A program made the translations under genes and the position numbers. The notes beneath the pieces are model-generated. The model was not told the origin of the DNA and ran no database searches. It saw nothing but the letters and a program-made list of their open reading frames with translations. DNA of 56,859 nucleotides from Kosakonia oryziphila (GTDB lineage: Bacteria; Pseudomonadota; Gammaproteobacteria; Enterobacterales; Enterobacteriaceae), in assembly GCF_900094795.1 (NCBI RefSeq), contig NZ_FMBC01000032.1:1-56859 (forward strand), written 5' to 3'. Of the stretch, positions 44,667 through 53,600 are shown in pieces; position 1 is the stretch's first letter, and every line of letters begins with the position of its first letter.

Positions 44667-45614
44667 TCAGGGCAGGCGGGCAATATTGGCTTTAATGACT
44701 GCGACGGAGTGATTGAATTTCGCCACTTCGTCACCTGCCAGTTGTAACTCAATAATCTGCTGAACACCGCTTTGCGTCAGCACGGCTGGCACGCCAATTG
44801 CCACATCTTGTACGCCGTATTCTCCGTCGAGAATGCAGGAGATCGCCAGTGCACGGTGGCTGCCAGTAAAGATATTACGGCAGATCTCGGCGATAGTCCC
44901 TGCAATGCCGTACTCGGTGCAACCTTTGCGGTTGTAGATCTCAAAGCCGTGGCGGCGTACTTTGTCTGCCAGTGCGTCGAAATCTAAGGGTTGCCCGGTT
45001 TTGCGCAGGTAGACATCGGCAATCGGCGAACCGTACACCGACGAGTGCGACCACACCGGAAATTGTGTATCGCCATGTTCGCCGAGAATAAACGCATCAA
45101 TACTTTGTGCACCAATATCCAGCGCTTGCGCCAGCGTACGACGCAGGCGTGTGGTATCCAGCCAGACGCCGGTACCGATCACCTGGCTGCGCGGCAGACC
45201 GGAGAGCTGCCACACCTGCCAGGTAATGATGTCGCACGGGTTAGTGGCGACGAGGAAAATACCGTTAAAACCGTTGGCCATCATGGACGGGACGATGTTT
45301 TTGACGATCCGCGCAGTACTGGTCAACTCATCCAGCCGCGTCTGGCCCGGCTGTAATGGGCCGCCAGAGACAGTAATGACCGCAATGTCGATATCGGCAC
45401 ACTCTTCCACCGGGCGTGTGGAGATGGTCATCATGCCGGGCATATACGCGGCGGCATCCGCCAGATCCTGAACGTGGCCTTCCACGCGCTGCTGGTTGAG
45501 ATCGACAAGGATCAACTCCTCGCAAATGTTTTGGTTCAGCAAGGCATATGCAGCGGACGCGCCCACATTTCCTGTGCCGATAATCATCACCTTACGGGCT
45601 TTGGTATTCATCAA
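44667..45614 (-). CDS. L-lactate / L-2-hydroxyacid dehydrogenase (LDH family)
   Basis: A 315-residue NAD-dependent dehydrogenase. The dinucleotide loop is IIGTGNVGASAAYALL, the mobile substrate loop GPLQPGQTRLDEL, the motif TNPCDIITW, Asp153 and Arg156 in WLDTTRLR, and the catalytic His180 in GEHGDTQF. The Gln in the substrate loop points to lactate or 2-hydroxyisocaproate rather than malate. E. coli lacks an L-LDH of this type. It is downstream of an AraC regulator on the same strand and close to lutABC, which oxidise L-lactate. No allosteric fructose-bisphosphate site can be judged from sequence alone. Confidence 0.87.
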   Translation of the reverse strand: MMNTKARKVMIIGTGNVGASAAYALLNQNICEELILVDLNQQRVEGHVQDLADAAAYMPGMMTISTRPVEECADIDIAVITVSGGPLQPGQTRLDELTSTARIVKNIVPSMMANGFNGIFLVATNPCDIITWQVWQLSGLPRSQVIGTGVWLDTTRLRRTLAQALDIGAQSIDAFILGEHGDTQFPVWSHSSVYGSPIADVYLRKTGQPLDFDALADKVRRHGFEIYNRKGCTEYGIAGTIAEICRNIFTGSHRALAISCILDGEYGVQDVAIGVPAVLTQSGVQQIIELQLAGDEVAKFNHSVAVIKANIARLP

Positions 45615-45846
45615 GTTCCACTCTCAGAGTTAGATATGGGCGTAAATTACCGTTACTTCTCCCCGTAATGCAATGCTGCGCCAGAGATATAAATTATCCC
45701 TATGAAAGAGTCCGGGCTTTGCGCTGTATCAGCCGGATCCGCTGAGCATTTTTATGGAGAAAGCGCTGAGCTGAATGCCTTGCCGCGCAGGCGGTCAGGC
45801 CTCAGGAAGCCCGGTTTGTGGCGTTGTTGTCATTAACGCCAATCTA

Positions 45847-46644
45847 TTAATATCGCGTAGGTGGCACGCCGAACATGGCGCGAAAAGCAAAGGTAAATGC
45901 GGCCGGGCTTGAATAGCCAAGATCAAGCGCGACCTGCGTGACGCTACGGTTGTTTTTTAACATCACCACTGACTCAAGCAAGCGCACGCGTTTTTTCCAT
46001 TCGCTGAACGCCACACCGGTCTCCTTTTTGAAACGGCGCGAAAACGTGCGCACCGACATCCCGCTACAGGAGGCCCACTGCTCAATGCTGTGCGCTTCAC
46101 CCGGCGTTTTTTGGATCTGGCTACATACCTTTATCAGCAACGGCGATCCTGGCCATGATATCGACAGACCGGCATCCGGCAACTGCCGAAGTAACGAAAT
46201 CAGTACCTGTACAAGCTGTGAATCTTCGCCTTCACTATCATATAGTTCCGGCACATTTTGCGTCGCGTAATGGATATACTCACGCACGAAATCGCTGACC
46301 ACCACGACTTTGCTGCCGCTGAAGTCTATGGTCGCGAAATCGGCTTCCACATAGAGGCTTTCCAGCAACACGTCGCTACTGGCAAGAATACGGTGCGGTA
46401 CATGGGCTGGTATCCAGACGCCAAAAAGAACGGGAACCACCAGCGTCTTGCCTTCAATTTCCACGCGCATATTTCCTTTCCGCGCATAAAGAAACTCCGC
46501 GAACGGATGCTCATGTCTGTCCACTCCCGTATCGCCCGTCAAGGGATAACTTCGAAAGTAAACCGGGCGAGGCAAGGTCAATAGTACCGGCGCGGGTTGG
46601 CCACAAATGGGCTGACGCGGTGGGAACACTAACTTAGAGCACAT
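45847..46644 (-). CDS. AraC-family regulator with cupin domain
   Basis: A 265-residue regulator. Residues 25-105 form a cupin sensor (DRHEHPFAEFLYARKGNMRV, PAHVPHRILASS). Two helix-turn-helices follow in 165-265 (IEQWASCSGMSVRTFSRRF and VALDLGYSSPAAFTFAFR). The ATG at 46644 (MCSKLVFPP) is preferred; the AGGTTATT before it gives a weak ribosome site. It lies upstream of ldh in the same direction and divergent from the cfa-like gene by 209 bases, so either or both may be its targets. Confidence 0.88.
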   Translation of the reverse strand: MCSKLVFPPRQPICGQPAPVLLTLPRPVYFRSYPLTGDTGVDRHEHPFAEFLYARKGNMRVEIEGKTLVVPVLFGVWIPAHVPHRILASSDVLLESLYVEADFATIDFSGSKVVVVSDFVREYIHYATQNVPELYDSEGEDSQLVQVLISLLRQLPDAGLSISWPGSPLLIKVCSQIQKTPGEAHSIEQWASCSGMSVRTFSRRFKKETGVAFSEWKKRVRLLESVVMLKNNRSVTQVALDLGYSSPAAFTFAFRAMFGVPPTRY

Positions 46645-46853
46645 AATAACCTGACCTCTATTCGATGAAGTTTGTCTTGATAGCACAGCGCAGCCAGGGC
46701 GGGTTTACTGAATAATGAAGGGGTCATAAAAATGTTTCACCCGTCATGCATAATTTACCAGCCATCTGCATGAGCGATAAGCCTTTTCTCACGTATTGAC
46801 TGGATTGACGGGGATATTTACGGCTGGCAACATGCTATGTTGAAGGAAAGATG

Positions 46854-48002
46854 ATGGCTAACGAATGTACCGTCGATGCGATCGGCAAACCAGATCATTG
46901 GCTGCGGATCGTGCAGGAATTGCTATCGCAGGCAGGCATTGTGATTAATGGGGCTGAACCCTGGGATATCCGGGTACACGATACGCGCTTTTTTAAGCGC
47001 GTATTACAGCAGGGATCTCTCGGCCTGGGAGAAAGCTATATGGATGGCTGGTGGGATTGCAAACAGCTCGATGTGTTTTTTGACAAGCTGCTCCGCGCAC
47101 AGCTCGACGAACAGCGGCCTGCCAGTTTTGCCGATCTTCTTCGCATCGCATTTGCGCGGCTCGCGAATCCTCAGTCACGCAAGCGCGCCTGGCAAGTTGG
47201 CGAAGCGCACTATGATCTGGGTAATGATCTGTTTAGCCGTATGCTCGATCCCCATATGCAATATTCCTGCGGCTACTGGAAGGACGCCGATGAGCTGTGT
47301 ACGGCCCAGGAGGATAAGCTGGCGCTAATCTGTGAAAAACTGCACTTAAAGCCGGGTATGACACTACTGGATATTGGCTGCGGATGGGGTGGTTTGGCTG
47401 AATATGCGGCACGGCATTATGGCGTAAGCGTGGAAGGTATTACGATTTCGGCAGAACAAAAAGCCTACGCCGAAAGCCGCAGCGCCGGGCTGGATATTCG
47501 CATCTTGCTCCAGGATTACCGCGATCTGGATAGGCAATATGATCGTATCGTCTCGGTCGGCATGTTTGAACATGTTGGTCCGAAAAACTACGCCACCTAC
47601 TTTCAGACTGCGGATCGCTGTCTGAAACCTGAAGGCCTTTTTTTACTGCACTCCATCGGATCAAATAAAACTCAACATAACGTTGATGCCTGGATCAATA
47701 AGTATATATTTCCTAACGGCTGTCTGCCCTCGGTGAAACAAATCGCTGAAGCCAGCGAGCCTTATTTTGTCATCGAAGATTTACATAATTTCGGTGCCGA
47801 TTACGATAAAACCCTAATGGCATGGCATCGCCGCTTTAATCAGGCCTGGCCACAATTATCAGGCAATTACTCAACGAAATTTCACCGTATGTTCAACTAC
47901 TATCTCACCGCCTGTGCGGGAGCATTTCGCGCCAGAAATATCCAACTCTGGCAACTGGTGTTAAGCCGTGGCGTCACCGGCGGGCTGCGTGTGGCTCGCT
48001 AA
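46854..48002 (+). CDS. Cyclopropane-fatty-acid synthase paralogue
   Basis: A 382-residue SAM-dependent enzyme that adds a methylene bridge to unsaturated acyl chains of membrane phospholipids. It aligns along its whole length with E. coli Cfa: SLGLGESYMDGWWDCKQLD, YDLGNDLFSRMLDPHMQYSC, the SAM loop LLDIGCGWGGLAEYAA, VGMFEHVGPKNY and the end SRGVTGGLRVAR. All catalytic regions look intact. The true cfa is expected elsewhere (near ribC), so this is probably a second copy. ATG at 46854 or 46851, with GAAAG before. It heads a same-strand run into lutABC, 94 bases apart. Confidence 0.92.
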   Translation: MANECTVDAIGKPDHWLRIVQELLSQAGIVINGAEPWDIRVHDTRFFKRVLQQGSLGLGESYMDGWWDCKQLDVFFDKLLRAQLDEQRPASFADLLRIAFARLANPQSRKRAWQVGEAHYDLGNDLFSRMLDPHMQYSCGYWKDADELCTAQEDKLALICEKLHLKPGMTLLDIGCGWGGLAEYAARHYGVSVEGITISAEQKAYAESRSAGLDIRILLQDYRDLDRQYDRIVSVGMFEHVGPKNYATYFQTADRCLKPEGLFLLHSIGSNKTQHNVDAWINKYIFPNGCLPSVKQIAEASEPYFVIEDLHNFGADYDKTLMAWHRRFNQAWPQLSGNYSTKFHRMFNYYLTACAGAFRARNIQLWQLVLSRGVTGGLRVAR

Positions 48003-48096
48003 ATACAATATTTAGAAGGCGAGTAAAAACGCCATCACCGTCTGTTTGAATTAAAAAAAGAGACTCTGTCGTTATATTCATTGGAAGATAAATAAT

Positions 48097-48816
48097 ATGA
48101 ACATTAATTTCTTTGTTACCTGCATTGGCGACGCGCTCAAATCGCGCATGGCCCGCAACAGTGTATTGCTGCTCGAACAGTTAGGTTGTCATGTCCAGTT
48201 TCCGGAAAAGCAGGGGTGTTGTGGTCAACCGGCAATTAATAGCGGCTACATTACCGATGCGTTGCCGGGCATGAAAGCGCAAATTGCTGCGCTTGAGATC
48301 AACGAAGATCCCATTATTTCTCCCGCCGGATCCTGTATGAACGCGATTCGCCACTATCAGGACTGGCTGAGCGATGAACCTGAATGGGCAATGCGTGCGG
48401 CAAAAGTTGCCAGTCGGATGGTCGATCTGACCTCATTTATCGTTAACCAGCTTGGTGTGACGGATGTCGGCGCGCGCCTGCCGGGACGGGCTGTTTACCA
48501 TCCTTCATGCAGTCTGTTTCGTAAGTTGGGCGTACGCGATGAACCACTGGCGTTGTTACGTGAAGTGCGTGAGCTGGAAATTATCCCCTTTAGCGCTCAG
48601 GAAACCTGTTGTGGTTTTGGCGGCACTTTTTCGGTCAAAATGGCCGAGATTTCCGGTGAGATGGTGAAGGAGAAGGTTGCGCATCTCATGGAAGCGAAAC
48701 CGGATTATGTGATCGGCGCAGATGCCAGTTGCCTTATCAATATTGGTGGACGCTTGCAGCGCGAAGGCTACAACGTTCGTGTGCTCCACATTGCTGACGT
48801 GCTGATGAGCCGCTAA
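48097..48816 (+). CDS. lutA: L-lactate utilisation protein LutA (YkgE)
   Basis: A 239-residue member of the LutABC lactate-oxidising complex. It has two CCG domains, each ligating an iron-sulfur centre: GCCGQPAINSGY with CIGD near the start, and CCGFGGTFSVK with HPSCS. It matches E. coli YkgE along its length (NFFVTCIGDALKSRMAR). Eight bases plus a ribosome site separate it from lutB. Confidence 0.95.
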   Translation: MNINFFVTCIGDALKSRMARNSVLLLEQLGCHVQFPEKQGCCGQPAINSGYITDALPGMKAQIAALEINEDPIISPAGSCMNAIRHYQDWLSDEPEWAMRAAKVASRMVDLTSFIVNQLGVTDVGARLPGRAVYHPSCSLFRKLGVRDEPLALLREVRELEIIPFSAQETCCGFGGTFSVKMAEISGEMVKEKVAHLMEAKPDYVIGADASCLINIGGRLQREGYNVRVLHIADVLMSR

Positions 48817-48825
48817 GGAAGCAAC

Positions 48826-50259
48826 ATGTATCTTAAAACCAGTAACCTCCCTTTTTATGATCGGGTTCAGCAGCAAATTGACGATCCGGTGATGCGCCAT
48901 GCCGTCGCTAACGCGCAGGATCGCATTGGCATCAATCGACAAAAAATGGTCGATGAACTTGAAAACTGGCCTGACTGGCGTTCACGCGCTGCTGAGATCC
49001 GCGCCCATGTGCTCGATAATCTGGATGCTTATCTCTACCAATTGAGTGAAAAGGTTAGTGCGAATGGCGGTCATGTATTTTTTGCCGACACTCGTGAGGA
49101 TGCTACCCGTTATATTTTGCAGATTGCGCAGCAAAAGCATGCCCGCAAAATCGTCAAATCAAAGTCGATGGTGACCGAAGAGATCGGGATGAATGTCGCG
49201 CTGGAGAACGCAGGTATAGAGGTCGTGGAAACCGATCTGGGCGAGTATATCCTGCAACTGGCCAAAGATGCCCCCTCGCATGTGGTTGTCCCTGCCATAC
49301 ATAAAGACCGCCATCAAATTCAGCGCATTTTACGGGAAAAACTGGGCTACGAGGGCCCCGAAACGCCGGAAGCGATGACACGCTTTATTCGCCAGAAAAT
49401 CCGCGCTGATTTCCTCAACGCCGATATCGGCATCACCGGATGCAACTTTGCAGTAGCAGAGACCGGGACGATCAGTCTGGTGAGTAACGAAGGCAATGCA
49501 CGGCTCTGTACCACTGTGCCACGGACACATATTGCCGTGATGGGCATGGAGCGCGTGGTTCCCACCTTTGCTGAGCTGGATATCATTCTGACCATGCTGG
49601 CCCGCAACGCGGTGGGCGCCCGGCTTACGGGTTACAACACTTGGCTTACCGGGCCTAAAAAGAGCGCGGAAAGTGATGGACCTGAAGAGTTCCATCTGGT
49701 GATCGTTGACAATGGTCGCTCGCGGGTGCTGGGTTCTCCTTTTCAGGATATCCTGCGCTGTATACGCTGCGGCGCCTGCATGAATACCTGCCCGGCCTAC
49801 CGTCATATTGGCGGGCACGGCTACGGCTCGATTTATCCAGGCCCTGTTGGCGCGGTGCTCTCGCCGTTGCTCGGCGGCTATGACGACTTCAAAAACCTGC
49901 CTTATGCCTGCTCGTTATGCACAGCCTGTGATGACGTCTGTCCGGTTCGTATTCCGTTGTCTTCACTGATCCTTCAGCATCGCCGCACGCTGGCTGAAAG
50001 TGGAATGACGCCCGCGATGGAGAGACATACTGTACATCTGTTCAATTACGTTAACCGCCATCACTCGCTGTGGAAGGTCGGTATGGTAGCGGGCGCACGC
50101 GCAGCGCAACTGATGATTCACAACGGGAAGACGCCTTTTAGCATCGCGGCTATCCGCAAATGGACGGAAGCCCGTGATCTGCCTGAAGCGGATGGCGCAA
50201 GTTTTCGTAGCTGGTTTAAAACACATCAAAAGCAGCATAAAAACGGGGAGGAAGCATAA
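48826..50259 (+). CDS. lutB: L-lactate utilisation iron-sulfur protein LutB (YkgF)
   Basis: A 477-residue protein (E. coli YkgF 475). An N-terminal LUD domain (about 70-290) is followed by two 4Fe-4S clusters CIRCGACMNTCPAYR and CSLCTACDDVCPVRIP at about 311-380 and a DUF3390-type tail. It carries electrons from lactate oxidation. The stop codon overlaps the lutC ATG (ATAATGG) in a coupled start. Confidence 0.95.
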   Translation: MYLKTSNLPFYDRVQQQIDDPVMRHAVANAQDRIGINRQKMVDELENWPDWRSRAAEIRAHVLDNLDAYLYQLSEKVSANGGHVFFADTREDATRYILQIAQQKHARKIVKSKSMVTEEIGMNVALENAGIEVVETDLGEYILQLAKDAPSHVVVPAIHKDRHQIQRILREKLGYEGPETPEAMTRFIRQKIRADFLNADIGITGCNFAVAETGTISLVSNEGNARLCTTVPRTHIAVMGMERVVPTFAELDIILTMLARNAVGARLTGYNTWLTGPKKSAESDGPEEFHLVIVDNGRSRVLGSPFQDILRCIRCGACMNTCPAYRHIGGHGYGSIYPGPVGAVLSPLLGGYDDFKNLPYACSLCTACDDVCPVRIPLSSLILQHRRTLAESGMTPAMERHTVHLFNYVNRHHSLWKVGMVAGARAAQLMIHNGKTPFSIAAIRKWTEARDLPEADGASFRSWFKTHQKQHKNGEEA

Positions 50260-50954
50260 TGGAAAACCGCGATGCCTTCATGCAAAAGCTTGCTCAACGG
50301 CTCGGCCGCGAACCGCGTCAAATCCCTCAACCATTGCCCACGGCGCACTCTGCACCGCTGAAAAGCCGCTATGCCGGGCTGATTCAGCAGCAGCCTTGCG
50401 ACAGCTTCATCGAATATGCGACACAGGTGATGCAGGCTCACTGCGAAGTGGCCCCGCTGGCTACACTTCCTCAGGTTGCTGAACGGCTCTGTAAACATTA
50501 CGGTGGCGGCCCGGTATTGATGAGCGGCGACGCCAGGCTGGCAAATGCGGGCATTACGGCGCATTTGCAGAACATTTTCCCGACAACATGCTGGGCCTCG
50601 CCAGATAGTGAAGAAAACCTGCACAAAGCCGCCGCAGCCAATATTGGTGTGGTCTTCGCCGAATATGGCCTTTGCGAAACCGGCGGCGTAGTCCTGTTTT
50701 CTGCTCCTTTACAGGGACGAGCCATTAGCCTGCTTCCTCCAACCACATTATTTATTCTTTATAAGAGCCGCTTGCTGCCTGGCGTTACACAACTGGCTCA
50801 GGTTCTGCATCAGCGGGTACAATCAGGTGAATCTCTCCCTTCCTGTATCAATCTTATCGCCGGGCCAAGCTCGACGGCGGATATTGAGCTTATTAAAGTT
50901 GTGGGCGTTCATGGGCCATTGAATGCGGTCTATTTGATTATTGAGGATTGCTAA
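50259..50954 (+). CDS. lutC: L-lactate utilisation protein LutC (YkgG)
   Basis: A 231-residue LUD-domain protein completing LutABC (E. coli YkgG 231). Features: VFAEYGLCETGGVVLFSAP and the final AGPSSTADIELIKVVGVHGP, which is the conserved C-terminal signature. It begins within the lutB stop. A terminator follows the gene. Confidence 0.94.
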   Translation: MENRDAFMQKLAQRLGREPRQIPQPLPTAHSAPLKSRYAGLIQQQPCDSFIEYATQVMQAHCEVAPLATLPQVAERLCKHYGGGPVLMSGDARLANAGITAHLQNIFPTTCWASPDSEENLHKAAAANIGVVFAEYGLCETGGVVLFSAPLQGRAISLLPPTTLFILYKSRLLPGVTQLAQVLHQRVQSGESLPSCINLIAGPSSTADIELIKVVGVHGPLNAVYLIIEDC

Positions 50955-50966
50955 GGCCATTAACAG

Positions 50967-50993
50967 GGTGGCTGAGATTTTATATCAGCCACC
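50967..50993 (+). terminator. lutABC terminator
   Basis: GGTGGCTGA and TCAGCCACC arms around GATTTTATA, 13 bases after the lutC stop. No T-tract follows. Confidence 0.7.
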
Positions 50994-51015
50994 ATAATAA
51001 GGTGATAATGATTTG

Positions 51016-51166
51016 TTAGAACCTATCTCATTAGGCTATTTTATTTGCTGGTTTGGCCCTGGGCAGTACTCAAAATCCTCACGTACTACCTGTACGCTCC
51101 GGTTTTTCCGCGCTGTCCGTGTCCAAACCACCAGTAACAATTACGCCTACTGGGATAGGCTCTTAG
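51016..51166. repeat. 151-bp inverted-repeat element (MITE-like)
   Basis: The left end TTAGAACCTATCTCATTAGG matches the complement of the right end (TAAGAGCCTATCCCAGTAGG) at 16 or more of 20 positions. There is no coding content. The interior has CTCACGTACTACCTGTACG. I recall similar blocks as dispersed repeats in E. coli and Salmonella genomes, without a firm name. It lies directly after the lut operon, at the edge of the mobile region. Confidence 0.65.
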
Positions 51167-51227
51167 TCAGGGATATCTATTGTATGACAATGATTTCCCT
51201 GACACTGCCAATAAAGAAGGTCTAAAA

Positions 51228-51363
51228 ATGGGAAAAGAAAGCTCATTATATCTGATGAGTTTAACCATCCAGGATATTCTCCAGTGGATAGAGTGCAATA
51301 TTGCAGAGCCATTGTCGCTGGGCGTGTTAGCGCAAAAATCAGGATATTCTGCGTGGCATTTTC
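51228..51363 (+). pseudogene. SoxS/RamA-type AraC regulator, N-terminal half
   Basis: Forty-five residues from the ATG at 51228 (MGKESSLYLMSLTIQDILQW) contain the first helix-turn-helix of a MarA/SoxS/RamA-class activator, PLSLGVLAQKSGYSAWHF. The match ends abruptly at WHF near 51361, where the second half of the recognition helix should continue. The rest of the frame to 51422 is unrelated. The remainder of a similar protein lies at 56292-56483, so it may have been split by insertion. Confidence 0.75.
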
Positions 51364-51606
51364 GGGGGCGATTGTCACTTTCCGTTTTCTACTCTAACTT
51401 TTCTTTAGTTGATTCCTTTTGATTATGCCTCCCCGATAGTCATGCTCCCCCTTAACTCATTTAAAGGGGGTTGAGGCAGGCGGTAAAGCGTTGCCGCTTT
51501 TCTCTCCATCGAGATAGCCTCCTGAGCATTTTGATACTTATGCATGGCTGGTGCAAGCCGGGCAGGGGATGATTTTATTGCTGTCTCTACGCGAGAGTGA
51601 GCGGTT

Positions 51607-52071
51607 CTATTCATCTTTAAGTTTTATTATTTTCCCATCTTTTCCTGTGCGATATTCGCCGTCATCTATTGTAAATATAATTCCTCTATTTTTGCTATAA
51701 CTCACCCAAAAAACTCGCTCCTTTTCTATGCAATTAATCGGTGATCGCATATCTTTAAAACAGAGCCTGTCATATTTTCCTTCCTCTTTATAACCCTCAC
51801 CAAACAACCAGAAGCTTACAGTGTAATTACCATAGGGGGCCGGTTTGGGAATGTCATAACGTTGTTTCAGTATTTCCTTGTTCTTTAGCCACCAGTCAAT
51901 TTTGCCTCTGATAGTGAGCGGAAAATGATTCACTAAAACATCGCTAAAATTATCTTCCTGATGGACGGCGGTGATTTCTATCGGGCGTGAGGTTAACCAC
52001 AAAAAATAGCCCATCAACACACCGCCAGCGACAATAAGAATCAGCAGAGTTTTTTTGAGGTTAACTTTCAT
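51607..52071 (-). CDS. DUF943 family membrane-anchored protein
   Basis: A 154-residue protein with one N-terminal membrane helix (about 8-27, LLILIVAGGVLMGYFLWL), the rest probably periplasmic. RPIEITAVHQEDNFSDVLV, GKIDWWLKNKEILKQRY and the two cysteines in LCFKDMRSPINC define DUF943, an enterobacterial family often coded next to DUF3289 genes and T6SS/Rhs loci. It overlaps the upstream gene by 11 bases. I infer an immunity or helper role for the neighbour, unproven. Confidence 0.8.
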   Translation of the reverse strand: MKVNLKKTLLILIVAGGVLMGYFLWLTSRPIEITAVHQEDNFSDVLVNHFPLTIRGKIDWWLKNKEILKQRYDIPKPAPYGNYTVSFWLFGEGYKEEGKYDRLCFKDMRSPINCIEKERVFWVSYSKNRGIIFTIDDGEYRTGKDGKIIKLKDE

Positions 52072-52906
52072 TACGGCCCCCGGTAATCTCTACAGTGGCT
52101 TCCATATTGGTCATGAATGGCTTGAAGCCAAATTGATTGCACCGCTGGAGAACAAACCAGATGCGAAAGAAATGAAACTGGCTGAATTTTGTTTTCAGTA
52201 TATCGTCGCTGTCGAGGCCAAAGTGATCCTGTACCTTGTAATGCACCACTGCCCGATAACGATCATTATCAATTTGTAGCGATTTTAAGGTGATATGTGT
52301 TGCCCAAGTATCATGGACGGTAATCCCCATGCCATTAAAATTATCCTGAAACCTGTCAAATTTAGGTAGTTTTCCCCTGAGAATAGCTTTTCGTAATTCT
52401 TCATTTACATTGGCAAAGTAAATACTATTTTCCCAGTCTATATTATCTTTAAGTGATTTTCTCAATAATAAACGAGTGCTGTTTTCAGTTTTGTCGCTAA
52501 GAATCTGCTCTTTCAATGCCCGGCTCAGCGACATATCTTGAAACGGCGTACCGTTGCCGTTCTGCATGTGAGTGATCATCTTTTCGATCAGGTGGCTGTA
52601 CGGGCCATAAATAGAAAACTTGCTGGATAATGAACGGAACTCGTCAAACAGCATTGCGGTACACTGCTGGCGGGTAATCTTTTCACCCTTGCCACGTAGA
52701 TTACAGCAGAACATGGACTGGGGACGATCCATCGAGGAACGCCGGGTAAGCGTCCAGGGATCAACGCGGCCAGAAATATAGTCCAGCCGGTACTGGGATT
52801 TTAACTGTGCTTCGGTCAGATCGCCGCAGCGCATATCACTGGCGCTGTAGTCGTCCATCCATTTTTGAGTTTTGAATATGGTGCAGGGAAACTGTAAGGC
52901 GGTCAT
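52061..52906 (-). CDS. DUF3289 family protein (putative secreted effector)
   Basis: A 281-residue protein. The ATG at 52906 has AAGGA upstream and gives MTALQFPCTIFKTQKWMDDY, the usual start; the 45-codon upstream extension to 53041 runs into IS3 and is not used. Features: SASDMRCGDLTEAQL, DPWTLTRRSS, then a helical middle region and the C-terminal VHYKVQDHFGLDSDDI with FRIWFVLQR. These fit DUF3289 (YPO3983-type), found in enterobacterial T6SS-associated clusters. No signal peptide is visible. The catalytic residues, if any, are unknown; the late His-Asp containing block is the most conserved in my memory. Confidence 0.78.
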   Translation of the reverse strand: MTALQFPCTIFKTQKWMDDYSASDMRCGDLTEAQLKSQYRLDYISGRVDPWTLTRRSSMDRPQSMFCCNLRGKGEKITRQQCTAMLFDEFRSLSSKFSIYGPYSHLIEKMITHMQNGNGTPFQDMSLSRALKEQILSDKTENSTRLLLRKSLKDNIDWENSIYFANVNEELRKAILRGKLPKFDRFQDNFNGMGITVHDTWATHITLKSLQIDNDRYRAVVHYKVQDHFGLDSDDILKTKFSQFHFFRIWFVLQRCNQFGFKPFMTNMEATVEITGGRNES

Positions 52907-53028
52907 CTTGATACATTCCTTGTGTAATCGTCCGTTGAAGTCTTCACAGGGAATAATACGCGGTGAAAGTTCAGAGTGTAAACATTGTACAGCCCCTGCC
53001 TGTAATTTTTTGCCACGTTCCGGGCAGG

Positions 53029-53511
53029 TGATCCTACCCACGTAATGTGGACACAGCCCTAAGCGAGGTTTTTGTTTTCAAACTGTTCCGGGCTGAGACC
53101 GCCACAGGCACTGTGACGACGCCACCGATTGTAATCACACTCAACATAATTAAATACAGTCATCCGCATTATTTCCCGGCTGATAAAGTGTTCCCCGTGG
53201 ATACATTCCACTTTCAGTGAGTGGAAGAAGCTTTCCGCACACGCATTATCGTAGCAACAACCTTTTGCGCTCATGCTTCCGTGCAGGTTGTGCCGCTTCA
53301 GCAATGCCTGATAATCCGCTGAACAGTACTGCCCGCCGCGATCCGTGTGAACGATAACGTTTTTCGGGCGTTTACGCCGCCAGAGTGCCATCTGTAACGC
53401 ATCGCAGGCCAGTTTTGCTGTCATTCGTGAGGACATCGACCAGCCAATAACGGCACGAGACCACAGGTCAATCACCACCGCCAGATACAGCCAGCCCTCA
53501 TCCGTGCGAAG
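53029..53511 (-). mobile_element. IS3 remnant, right end
   Basis: Begins with the IS3 terminal sequence TGATCCTACCCACGTAATG at 53029 and carries the 3' part of insF. It is cut at about 53511 by the 3' end of a group II intron. The left part of the IS is not seen in the window. Confidence 0.88.
53059..53511 (-). pseudogene. insF: IS3 transposase InsF, C-terminal half
   Basis: 150 residues from [19 protein letters not shown] to the normal C-terminus [13 protein letters not shown]. Two catalytic residues of the DDE integrase core are present ([12 protein letters not shown] gives the second Asp as [18 protein letters not shown] carries the Glu). The N-terminal part with the first Asp is missing because of the intron insertion. 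Near identical to E. coli IS3 InsF. Confidence 0.9.
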
Positions 53512-53600
53512 TAGAGTAAGAGGCAGGGCGTAGTCGGACTATTTACCTGCCTCTCCTCCCCGAACCGGACGTGCACCTTTCAGCGCATCCGGCTCTCCGT
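53512..53600 (-). other. Group II intron 3' end with domains V and VI
   Basis: Plus bases 53562-53595 hold a 34-nt domain V (minus strand GAGCCGGATGCGCTGAAAGG... to ...CCGGTTC). A domain VI-like stem GAGGCAGG/CCTGCCTC with an unpaired A region follows. The junction with IS3 is near 53511. This is the catalytic ribozyme core of a bacterial group II intron. Confidence 0.88.

Noticed and set aside
51423..51614. 63-residue minus-strand frame
   Set aside because: No recognisable family, no ribosome site, and overlapping the 3' end region of the DUF943 gene. Likely remnant sequence.
52907..53041. 45-codon N-terminal extension of the DUF3289 gene with a cysteine-rich start
   Set aside because: It reads into the IS3 end at 53029, whereas the ATG at 52906 has a good ribosome site and the expected N-terminus.
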